Source of the DNA: Hypoxylon rubiginosum
Taxonomy: Eukaryota > Ascomycota > Sordariomycetes > Xylariales > Hypoxylaceae
NCBI GenBank assembly: GCA_902806565.1
Contig: CADCXA010000006.1
Location: 248,001 to 312,000 of the forward strand
Direction of reading: 5' to 3'
DNA length: 64,000 bases
Part shown: positions 21,003 to 33,567 of the stretch, in pieces
How the letters are laid out: every line of letters begins with the position of its first letter
Numbering within the stretch: the first letter of the stretch is position 1
Translations under genes and position numbers: made by a program
Notes under the pieces: model-generated
What the model was told of the DNA's origin: nothing
Database searches by the model: none
What the model saw: the letters and a program-made list of their open reading frames with translations, nothing else

Positions 21003-24000
21003 TTTAACTTTTTTTTTTTTAATAATTTAAATAGTAACTTTTAGTTTAATTAAAAGAAAAAAACTAAACCTAATTCTTTATATTTAAATATTAAAATTAA
21101 GTTTATATTATTTTATTCGCTTGTTAATTTTAATTTTATTTTAAAGTTATTTATATTTATATTTAGTTTAATAAATAGTAATAATTAAAATTTAAATTAT
21201 TATAAAAATTATTTTATTTTAATTATTTTTTATATAATTTTTATTAATATTAAATCTCTTATTAATATTAATTTTAAGGTTAATTATAAAGTTATTTTTA
21301 AATATATTTATAATAATTATATTTATTAAAAGGTTTAATTTTTTTTAATATTTTATTTATAAAAAGTTAAGTTTTTTTAATATATTATAATTAAAAAAGT
21401 TAGATTTTTTTTTATATATTATTTTTTTATATATATGATTTATAATATTTTTTAAGTAAGTGTTTTTATAAAAATAATACTTTATAAAATATATATATAT
21501 AAATAAGGGAAAAATAATTTAATAAATTAATTTATTATTTTATATATTACTTAGTAGAAATTTTAAATTAATATTTTTTTATATTTTTAAAATATAAAAC
21601 TTTTTTTTATATTATAATTTTATAATATAAAACTAAAAACACTTAATTAAATAATTTTTACTTATTTAAATTAACGTTAGTTAATTTTATAATTATAATT
21701 TATTTAAAACTTTTATTTTTTTTATTATTTTATATATATTTTAAACTAGTTTACTTTTAATATATAATATATATTTAATTATTATATGTTTTTTTAAACT
21801 GTTATTAAAACGTAATTTATATAATATTAATTTTAAATTATTTAATATTTTTTTTATTTATTTAATTTAAATAACTATTTAATTTAAACCTTTAAATTTT
21901 ATAAACTTTTATAATTATTTTTAATTAATATTATTTAAGTTTATATAGTTTATAAAATCTTTTTTTAATTTATAAAAAACATTTTTTAAAGGATTTTACT
22001 AATTTTAAAAAACCTTTTAATTTTATTTTAACTTTTTTATATTATAAGAATAATATTTATAATAACTGTTATTACTAAATTAAAAAAGCGGCCTTATAAT
22101 TTTATAAATTAAAATAATAATAACTAATATATTAACTTTTATTTATTAAATTTATTATTTTATAATATAAACTATTTTAATTTTCTTAAATTTAATTAAA
22201 AATAAATACTGGTTTTAAACTAAAATAAATTAAATTATTTTCCGGCTTTATTTTATATATTTAAGATTTTTTATTACACTAATAAAAATAACGATTATCT
22301 TATATTAAAAAATAATAAAAATTTAGTTAAATATATATAATAAATTTTAATTAAAATTAAAAAAATAAAAATAAGTAATATTATAGCTTTAATATTTAAC
22401 GATTTATATATATATTAAACTTTATTATTTTTTTAAATAAACATTTTATTAATAATTTAATAACTTATTATTAAATAAACTTTTTTATTAAATATATAAT
22501 ATAAAAACTAAGTTTATTATTATAAAAAAATTAAATTAAATGAAATATTAATTATTAATTATAAAAATAAGTTTATATTAGTTTTTTTTAATTAATTTAA
22601 AGGTTTTAATTATTATTAGTTATTTATATATAAATATATAATATTATTTTACCTTTAAAATAAAATTACATTAATTATAAAATAAATAATAATAAATTTT
22701 AATATTATATTATTTTATTTAACTATTTTAATAATATATATACCGGTTATTATTATAATAATACTAAAAATAAATACTTTTATTAATTTAATATATAATA
22801 TATAAATATTAATAAATTTAAATAATAATAATTAACTTTTTTAATAATTATTAATAAATATATTAAAATAAGTAATATATTAATTAATATTTTTATATTA
22901 ATTTTAATTTCTTTTTAATATAACTTTTTATTATTAATAACTAAAAAAAGTATAAAACTTACAGTAAAATAAAAATTAATTAATATTTATTTATTTAAAG
23001 TAATTAAAATAATTTATAGCTTATTATTTTAATTATTTAATATAATAAAAAAAGTAGAATAATTAAAATATAATAAGACTTTTTATTTTAAAAAGTAAAA
23101 ATAAATTAAATAATTAATTAAAAACATTTTATATATATATTAAATATAATATTATTTATAGTATTTTTTTTTAATTATTTATTAATTCCTATAAAACTTT
23201 AAGATATATAATATTTAATAATTTATTAAACTTTATTTTTAGTGTTTTTAAAACTTTTAACTTTTAAATAAACTTAATTTTTAATATAATTATATAAAAC
23301 TACTTATATATAAATATAAAATTTTTTTAATTAATACTAATTATATTAAAAGATTATTTTTATAACTTATTTATAGTTATAATAAAATAAATTAATATTA
23401 AGAATTATTATTTAAATTATATAAATAACTGGTTTTTATTATTTTAAATTAATTTAATTTTTAATAAAATATATTTTATTTTATTAAATAACCCGCTAAA
23501 AATCTTAGCTTTTATATTATATTTATCGAGTTAAATTATAATTATTTAAATGTTATTATAAAAGTTTTAATTAGAATCTAAATTATATAATATTATAATA
23601 AAAAAACTAACTTTTAATTTTAATTTAACCGGTGGTATTTTTTTTAATTATAAAGTTTAAACTATTTTAATTAATATTTTTTTAGTTTATTAATTATTTA
23701 TTTTAATAAACTTATTTATTAAAAAATATTCTTGTTTTTTTTTAAAAATATTAAATAATAAGTTGTTATTAATTTTTTATATAAATATATTATATATAAA
23801 TAAAATAAATTTAAAAGTAAAAACGTTTAAATTATATAACATATTATTTAAAACTTTTTTTAGGTAAATATAATTATAAAAATTTTTAATATTATTAAAT
23901 ATTTTTATTATATTAAATAATAATATTAATTTATTAGTTTTAAAATTATAAAAAATTATTTAAAGTTATTATAAAAACTTTATATTTTTTATATTATTTT

Positions 24001-27000
24001 ATTAGATTTTTATATTTTTTATTAAATATAGCTTTTAAAACTTAAATTATAAAAATAAATTTTATAAATAAATATTAATAATTTACGGTTTTAATTTTTT
24101 TTTAACTATAAATAAAATTTATATAAAATTTTTTTTAAATAAAATAAACATTTTATTAAATAAAAATTAATTTTTTTATATATTATATAGTATTTTATGG
24201 ATTATTTTAAATATGTATTTATATTATATAATGATTTTATTTTAAATAATTAATGATATTTATTAAAAGAAATTTATTTTTATTAATTTTTTTTAAATAT
24301 TATATATTAAATTATTATTTAAAATAATAAAAATTTTAAACTATAAATAAGCGGTTTTTTTACCGGGTAATAAAAGCGTTATAATATTAAATAAAATTAT
24401 ATATAATATAATTTTTTCTTTTAATTAATAATAATAATAAAATGTTAAATATAAAAAGGTTTTTTTAATTTTAATTAAATTTTATAAGTAAAAATATATA
24501 AAAAAAAAGGTTTATTTAATAATTATTATAATAATATTATATATAATATATTAATTATTATTTAACATTAAAAACGCTTTATTATATAAATTTATTTTAA
24601 TATTATAATTATAATTTAACTTTTTTTTAAGTAAGTAATTAATATAAACTTTTTTTTAATTAAATTAAAACGAAAAAAAGCTTATTTCACTTTAATTTTT
24701 TAAGCTTATAATAGTTATTTTAATTAAATATAAATTATAATCTAAATAAATAATTTTAATTAAATTAAATAAACTTTATATTTTATTAAATACTTATATT
24801 AAATTATTATATATAAACTTTTAAAACTTATTTTAAATATAAATTAGATTTTAAATATTACTTTTTTATAAAATATATATAAAAACAACTTTTAATTAAC
24901 TGTTAATTAATAATATTTACACTTTTTTAAAGAAATTCTTTTAATAATTATTATTTTTTAAAAAGCCTTAAACCTAGTAAATATTTTAAAATATTAAGTA
25001 TTAAATATTATTATATTTTATTAAATTAAATTAACTTTTAATTTCAAGGATTAAAATAAAAAATATTTATAAATAAAATCTTTTATTAACTTTTAAATAA
25101 ATAAAATATATTCGATTAAACTTCCTTATTATTTTTCACTTATATTTTATTTATTTCTTTTTTATATACTATTAAAATAAACATAAAAAATCTTAATATA
25201 AAATATTTTAATTATTTTTATAAATTTTATTATATTTAAATTATATTATAAAAGTTATATAGTTTTATTTTAAGGTTTTTATTATTAACTTAAAATTATT
25301 TTTAATATAATATCTTATTTTATTCTTTTTTTTTAAGTAGATAACTAAAAGTTAAATAAATAAATATATATTATAAACTAGAAATTTTAAAAAATAATAT
25401 ACTAATTTATATAATTTAATAAAATAGTTATATAAATATTTATTAATTTTATTATAAGGTTAATTTTAATTTTAATTTTATTATAATAATGTTTTTTTTT
25501 AATATAAATAAGTTATAATTTAATTATTATTTTTATAAATATATTTATAAATATATTTAATTATTTTTATAATAATATAAACTTTAATATTAATATACGT
25601 TTAATATTTTTAACTAAAAAAATTATTATATAATATTATTTAATTATTATTTTATTTTATTAGTTTTAAATAACCTAAGATCTTAATATATAATTTTTAT
25701 TTATATATTAAATATTTATTTAATTTAATTATAATTTTAAAGTAAAATAATTTTAAAAAGTTTTTAAAATAATAGTTCTTAATTATATAAAATAACTTTA
25801 AATTTACTATACTGTAAAATTTATATATTATATTAAATAGTATTATTTATTATAAAATATTATCTAGGTTAATATTAATTTTTAAAATTTTAACTTATAT
25901 AATATAATTAATATTTATAGGTTTTATAAATTAATTATAATTTAATAATAATAAAAAAACTAAGTAATATATATAAAATAAGCCTTTTTTTTAATATTCA
26001 ATTATTTAAACTATATTATAATATTTATTAAAATAGTTTTTTTTTATAATATTATTTAAAAATACTTTTTATTTTTAATTAAAAATATAAATATTAATAT
26101 TAAATTAATTACTTATAATTTAATTTAAAAAAAACTTATTTTTTATTTTTAGTTAATTTAAATTAACAATAAAAATAATAAAAAAAATTAGTTAATTTAA
26201 ATAACAAATAATAACTATTAAAGTTTAATAATAATAAAATATAAATCTTTTATTATTAATAAATAAAAATAATAAGTATATATTATAACTAATATTAATT
26301 AAATTAATATCTTTAATTAAAATAATATTATAAAAACTATTTTAAAAGGTTTTTTATAAGTTATTTTATTTATATTTTAGTTACTTTAAAATAACTTATT
26401 TTATAATAGTTTAAATATTAATTAAATATTATTAAAAAAATTAACTAAATATAAATAAAACTAATATTTTTTATTTATAATTATATAAATAATATTAAAA
26501 ATATTACTATAAAAATAAATTCTTTTTTTTATAATTTTTATTATAAAATTATATATTTAAATTATAGCTAATTCTTTTATATAATTATATTAATATATAA
26601 ATAAATAATATATATATTAAATAATTTATAAAAATATATATATAAAAAAATAATATTTTTTTTATAGCGGCTTATTTAACTAAAATAATTTTTTTTTATT
26701 ATTAGCTTTTTTTTATAATATCTAAGATAATATTAATAATATTTTTAATCTTTAAAAGGTTTTTATATTATTAATTTATATTTTTTTTAAGAATTATATT
26801 TAAGTTAAATTTTAATATAAATTAAATTATAAAACTATTTATATTTAAATCTTTTAAATTATTTATAGCTTTTTATATTTATTTTTAAGTTATAATATAT
26901 TTTTTAATATACGGATTATTTATATAAATCTTTTTAAAAAATTATATTAAAATATTTAAATTTAAATTATTATTATTAATAATAAATTAATATTAAGTAA

Positions 27001-29559
27001 CTAATTATAAATTATAAAAATATAATTAAATATATTTAAACCGCTTATTTTACGTTGTTTTTAAAAAGCCAGTTATATAATATAAAGCTTTTTAAATTTA
27101 AAAACAACTAGAATTTAAACTATTAATATTATAATTAATAAATTTATATAAAATAAATATAAAAAAAAAAACAAAGTTAAACCGTTAAATATTTTTTTAA
27201 AACTTTTAAGTTTTTAAATTAAAACTAATTAATAATAACTATAAAAACTTAAAAAGTTTATAAATTTCTATTAATTATATATTTTTATTTTTATAATAAA
27301 ATATAAAAATCTTATTTTTTTTTATTTTTTTTTAAAGTATTTATTAAATTAATAAAATATATTATAAAAATCACACTACTTATTTATAACACTAATATTA
27401 TAAATATCTATTTATAAAAATTTATTATTATATAACTAAGTTTTATAATATTTAATAAAATTTAGTTACTTTTTATAATAAAAATATAAAAAATATAATA
27501 AATGGTTTTATTTTAAAAGTTATTAATTTAAAATTTAAAATAATTATAAAAAATTTTAAAGCTTAAATTATTATTACTTAGTTATTTTATTTTTTTTAAT
27601 TTTAAACTTTTAAAAATATTTAAATTAATAAAATACATTTAAATTAATTTTATTTAATGGTTAATATTATTTTAAAATATAATATAAATAATAAATATAA
27701 TAAAAATTTTTTATATAAAAATTAAAAATTATTTTAAATAATATATAAACTTTTTTACACTTAATATAAGTTTTAATAAACTTATATATATTTATTATAT
27801 AAAAATAAAAAAAAAATAAATAATATATAATTATAATAAACTGGTTTTAAATAATAATAAACTTTAAAAAAACTTAATTATATATTAAAATATAATAATA
27901 TTTATATATTAAAAATAAATAAAATAATAATAATTAAAAGAAATATTTAATATTAATTAAAGTTAGGAAATATAAATAAAAAGTTTAAGTAAAAAATAAA
28001 AAAACTTATAAATAAAAAAAAATATATATAAAACTTATTTTTTTTTAAATTAACATTTTTAAGATATATTTAATATATTTTATTATAATATGTTTTATTA
28101 TATAAAAAGTGGATAAAATAAAAAGTTTTAAAAAAATAAATATATATTAAAACTACTTAAGTATTTAAATTATATATTAATATATTATTAATTTCTTTTA
28201 AATTTTATTAAAAATAATTAAATATTATTAAAATATAATAGCTAAAACTAAATATAAATATATTTTATTTTAACTTTTATTTTAATATATTTAATGTTAT
28301 TAACTTTTATTTAATTTTATATTTAATATTTTTAAGTTTTAAAAAAAAGCTAGATATTTTATTAAACCTTAATAAAATAAATATTAATATAAGTTTTAAT
28401 AAAAAACTTAAGTTATTATTTATTATAATTAAATTAGTTAATATTAATAATAATAAAAAGTTATTTTTTTTAAAAACTGTAAATAAAAAAAATAAACTAT
28501 TTAATAAATTTATAAAAATAAAAGCCTTTTTATTTATAAATATAACTAAAAATAATATTAATTTATAAAAACTATTTTTTTAATAAAACCATTTTTAATA
28601 TAGTTTATTAAAATTTTAAAAAAAATTAAAAAATAAGTTTTATTTTTATAATAATAAATTTTTATTAACTAAAAAAAAAAAAAAAAAAGATTATAATATA
28701 AAATAGCTTTTTATAAAAAAGATATTAAAAAGTTTATTAAAAAAGTTATTAATATTATAAAAAACTTATATATATAACTAAGAATATTTATTATTAGTAA
28801 AAATTTTAAAATATTATAACTTTATAAAGCGATTATTTATATTATCTAATAAATAATTATTAAAACTTTAATTTAAAAGGTAATAATTAAAGGTGATTTT
28901 TATAAAAGATTTATATAGAAAAAATGAAAAAAAATCTAGGATTAAATAATAAAAAAATAATTTTATAGTTTTAAAAAATATAAATTAATAAATTAATTTT
29001 ATTTATTTAAAATTAGTTTTATTATTATTATTATTATTATTTTTAATTTAATATTACTAGTAAATAATTATTTTTTATTAGTTTAAAATATAAAATTATT
29101 TAACGGATTTAGTTTTTAAATAAATTTAATAAGTATATATATATTTTTAAAAAAGTAAATTATAATAAATAAAAAAGTTATAATAATAATATATTAACCG
29201 TTAAAATAAAAAACAGCTATAACACTAAAAATAAAAAAAAATATTTATATATTTTAAATTTAAAAAATTTTTATAATTAAGCTTTAATATTAAAAAATAC
29301 TTACTTTATTATATAGTTTAATAAATTAAATAAATACTTATTATAAATATTAAAAATTAGGTTATAGTTAAATAAAAAAAAAAAAAAAAACTTAAATATA
29401 ATAAGAATAAAAAAATAAGAAAATAAGAAAAAAAAAAAATATATATAAAAATAAAAAAATAAATCTAACCTTTTATTATATATAAATATAAATATAAATT
29501 AATATTTTATTATTAATATAACACAGGATATTTAAAAGATATTTATAGTTAAAAGCTTA

Positions 29560-30480
29560 AATTAATATAAATAATTTATTTTTAAATTAATATATTTTAT
29601 TTTTAAAAGTTTAATTAATTATAAATTATTTATTTTTTAAATGTAATTAATTAAGTTTTATTAAATATATTTGTTATTTTTAAAGGTTTTAATAACTATA
29701 AATTACTTATTTTTTAAATATATTTAACTAAGTTTAATTAAATATATTTAAATTAAAATTAAAATTTAAATATTTTTTTATAAACTTTATAAATATAATA
29801 AAAAAAGGTTTAAATTAATTAAATAATAAAAATAATAATTACTTATTTATTTTTTAATTATAATTAATTAAACTTAATTAATTATATTTAAAACTAATTA
29901 AAAAATTAATACTTTTTTATAAAACTTATAAACGTGGTTAAAAAAGTAATAAATTAATTAAATAACTAAAAATTAAATAAATAAAAATTACTTATTTTTT
30001 AATTATACTTAGTTAAATTTAATTAATTATATTTAAGGTTAATTAAAAAATTAATATTTTTTTATAAAACTTATAAATATAATATAAAAACTATAAGTTA
30101 ATTAAATAACTAAAAATTTAATTATTTATTTTATAAATATATTTAGTTAAATTTAATTAAACTTATTTAAAAATATTTTAAATATATTAAAATCCTGTTT
30201 TATATATTTATATATTTTTTAAAAGTGTTTAATTAAATTTAATTAAATATATTTAAAAATAACAATTAAAATATATTAAAATATTTTTTTATAAGCTTAT
30301 ATATTTTTTAAACATATTTAATTAAACTTAATTAAACTTATTTATATTATAATTAAAAAATTAAACCATTTTTTTATAAGTTTTATAAACATAGTAATTT
30401 TTAAATATATTTAATTAAAATTAAATAAATAATTTTAAATAATTTAAATATTTTTTTATAAGTTTTATTAATAATATAAA
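29560..30480. repeat. Decayed tandem array inside the AT island
   Basis: A composite motif recurs: a TTTAATTAAAYTTAATTAAA-like block followed by TTTTTTTATAARYTTATAAA. The second block recurs at about 29772, 29911, 30056, 30281, 30367 and 30451. Spacing is about 140 bp at first and about 85 bp later. The copies differ mainly by C/T and G/A changes, consistent with RIP of a tandem repeat. Confidence 0.6.
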
Positions 30481-30633
30481 CTAATTAAATACTATAAATA
30501 AGTAATTATAAAAACAGTAATTAATAATATAATTTAAAATATTATAAATTTTATAAGGCTTATTTAATTTTAATTAAAAAAAAAAAAGCTATATTATAAA
30601 TTTATATAATATTATATTTATTAAAATAAAAAC

Positions 30634-30821
30634 TATAATTAAAAATTAAATTTATTATATTTTTTTATATTATATATAAAACTTATATTAATTAATTAGT
30701 TATATTTTAACGTATATTTTTTAAAAAAAAAAATTATAATTAAAAATTAAATTTATTATATTTTTTTATATTATATTAATATTTATATTAATTAATTAAT
30801 TATATTTTAACGTATATTTAA
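30634..30821. repeat. 101-bp direct repeat, two copies
   Basis: Copies of about 87 bp start at 30634 and 30735, so the period is 101 bp. They share the same 5' block TATAATTAAAAATTAAATTT and the same 3' block TATATTTTAACGTATATTT. Differences include AGTT versus AATT and ACTT versus ATTT, both RIP-type transitions. Confidence 0.8.
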
Positions 30822-31070
30822 TAAATTTTTTATAAAATTAATTAATTTATTTTATTATAACTTAAAAAAATTAATAATTAATATAATTTAATAAAACTTA
30901 TTTTACGTAACTTTTTTATATTATTTATATTTTTATAAATTTTATTATAATAAAATTATAAAAAAAAACATTAAAAAATATAAGATAATTTTAAGTATAT
31001 AATTAATTAATAAAATTATAACAGTATTAATAAAATAAAAAGAAGTTAATAAATTAAGTTATATTATTTA

Positions 31071-33567
31071 AAGAGAGAGAAATTCCTATATTTACAGTTA
31101 AACCGAAACTTGCTTATTATAGAAAACTGGAATGCCGATATATTTCTTATTACTTTGTAAGTGAAATTTTGCTATTCCCTTTCATATAACCACACGCCAT
31201 TCTCTCGTCACAACACTGCACACCAACCGATCACTTCGCGCGCTGTAGCACGCTAGGTGCTTGGTTATAAACTCGGTAATAATTTGTTTAGTGTTTATCT
31301 ACGGTCTAGAATTTGGTAAAGGAGCTTTCCTCTTGATATTAGATACCTACCTAGGCATTGACGTCCTCTACAAGCTACGATGTTGATAGGGACATACATG
31401 GGAAGGGTGCTACGTATCTCACAAAAGGGGAAGTCAACCTGCGTTGGATACTCAGCGCGTTCATCGCCCAGTGTTATCAAGTCATACATATACACATGCA
31501 ACATATTGGGTGCCCGTATACTTGAAAAGTCTTTCATGTCGATAGTCGATAGTCGATAGTCGTTGCGTAAGTGGTAACACCTACCTACTAAGCTACCATG
31601 ATCCCACATTGGATACAAAAGGCAGTGGAATATGATCAGTATAATCTCTAGACTGCGTCATATGAAATTCGTTTCTTTTACTTATTTTCTGAGAACTGGC
31701 TAAGAGGCATAGAGAGTTACATTTTCAAAGCTTGTTGGATGAATGAACTATGAACTGAGCTACTTACCTAAGTGAAATCTTACTCATCGAGTTAAGTGGA
31801 GCTTGCGGGTAGAATATAAGCTCCATCTTCGGATGCATCTGAAACACGGCCAAGATAAACTCCACTGCGCCGCTGTCGAAATCACAAAATTGGTAGCCCC
31901 CACTAACCAAAACTGTTCTCTGCTGCGGTCAGCAGGTATTCCATGCATCCAGGCATCTTACCAACGCGAATCAGATGGCGACACATGCAGTCGAGGCTGC
32001 TTCTTCTTCTTCGCGATGGATGCACATTACATACATATGCGCATTCCTACGAACAGACGTGGTGATGGCAGCGGTCAAAGCTGTAAGAATCGGACTTCGA
32101 AGCGTCTCGAATGAATTCGATGCTGAAGAAACTACATATGTACCTGGAGAAACGAGACGAGAGTCCACACCTGTGGGGAGATGAAAGGATCTAAACGAAC
32201 CGGTCTCTTATTTTCTCCCCCCTTTTGTTCCTCAATGCGGATTAGATAGGTATGGCTCGCCTTGTCGGGAAAAAACCGAACGCCGCAGCACTTGTCGGAC
32301 GATGAGAGTGGGCTCCCGGGCCTTCTTAATATTTACTTCAAGGAGAGCTGAAACGCGAGCATAGCCCTTGCTATCCGGGACCCTTACCTATCTGCCTGTC
32401 TAGAATGGGGAAGCTCAAGATTCCTCAACTTTTCCCCATGCACACACCATCCCACGTCAGCACGAGGTAATCGTGATTGATGCGTTAGATAGAGAGAAGA
32501 ACTAACCGATCTGATGAGCCTAGATACAGACACTCCGAATAGTTCACAGCTCAGCTATCTTTGATGCTGCACGGATGTTCTCCAGCGCCCCTTTTCCTCT
32601 TTGTTTTCTTCGACATGCTCTTGCTGTAGGATATACAGGTGTGTCGCTACAGATTTCTATGTTCGCTAACACGGATTACTTCAACTGTCTAGTGCTAGTG
32701 CGATTTTGCCGTAGGATCAGTTGACGAAGTCTTCTAGAAACATCAGGCTAGCGAGGACAATCCTACGTCGCTCACTTCCGCATTGGAGAAGGCTGACCAC
32801 TGTAACGTCGATTTTCCACTGCAAGCTGCAGTGGATTTGTGTCTTGCGAATGCATCGATCGATGATCCTCGAGTATCTACATACTTCATAGTATCATAGT
32901 ATCATACCGTACCGGCGACATTTGCCTTCCGGTAGCTGGGTCCTTTTTTGATATACCCAAAGACGGGCTAGATATCCCCATGCTAATAGCAGCACGTCTT
33001 GTCTTAAGTCTATCGATCCGTTTTTCGTATAACAAACGAAAAGACATACGGGATGCCTAGAAGAAGCATTACTTTGTAATAGTTTCATTCTGCGCCATTT
33101 CAATGCAACGTCCCGATCTAGGTCCAGCTGCTTGAAACACCCCCTTCTAATTGGTTCCGGCACAAATAAATTAGGGACTATGCGGACCCCGGTCGTCCTT
33201 GATGCACCTCCAAACAGGCTATCCCGGAGCGGCTCGTGTGCTATCACTGGCTTATCCCTCCATTATGCCATATACCACGCCTAATAATGAGCAGGATCAA
33301 GGCGATCATGGAACGTGAGAGGGGTCTGGTTGGGCTTTCGTGTCAGGCCCATATCCGTACAAAAAGAGCTGAGAGCCCCTGTACCTCTACTCTTGATTCT
33401 TAGATGATCTTTTTGCCATCCTGGATTCCCGCTGTCGCGGTGGTTTTTCTCTTCGTTTCTTGCTTCGCTTCTTACTCATCTCTAATTCCTACTTTTATAC
33501 TTCTTACCTGGGCACGGAAATAGTTGAGCTCACCTTGGGATGGAGATTGTAATACCGCTTGGCAACC
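31071..33567. other. Intergenic region right of the AT island
   Basis: Base composition returns to normal at about 31075. No open frame here has a recognisable domain; those at 31295-31618, 31803-32114 and 32894-33247 are short and unsupported. Three tandem GATAGTC units lie at 31541-31561 and a TACCTACCTAGGC motif at 31344-31356. The last few hundred bases, rich in pyrimidines, are probably the promoter and 5' UTR of the DUF6536 gene. Confidence 0.5.

Larger units (their letters stand above)
17250..31070. repeat. AT-rich, RIP-degraded repeat island (13.8 kb)
   Basis: G+C falls to roughly 5-10% by eye on sampled lines, against near 50% on both sides, with sharp edges at about 17250 and 31070. 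Remaining C and G sit mostly in ApC, CpT, ApG and GpT contexts. CpA and TpG are nearly absent while TpA is very abundant, which is the classical product of repeat-induced point mutation acting on both strands. Stop codons fill all frames and no gene survives. The block is probably one or more transposable elements mutated beyond recognition and kept as heterochromatin. A small centromere-like or other AT isochore role cannot be excluded from sequence alone. Confidence 0.9.

Noticed and set aside
17250..31070. Mitochondrial DNA insertion as source of the AT block
   Set aside because: The composition is more extreme than usual mitochondrial DNA, no mitochondrial gene or tRNA is readable, and the CpA/TpG loss fits RIP better.
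17250..31070. CRISPR-like array among the AT repeats
   Set aside because: The organism is a eukaryote, and the repeats are irregular with no unique spacers.
31295..31618. 107-codon minus-strand frame
   Set aside because: It has no domain and contains the GATAGTC tandem; there is no evidence of expression.
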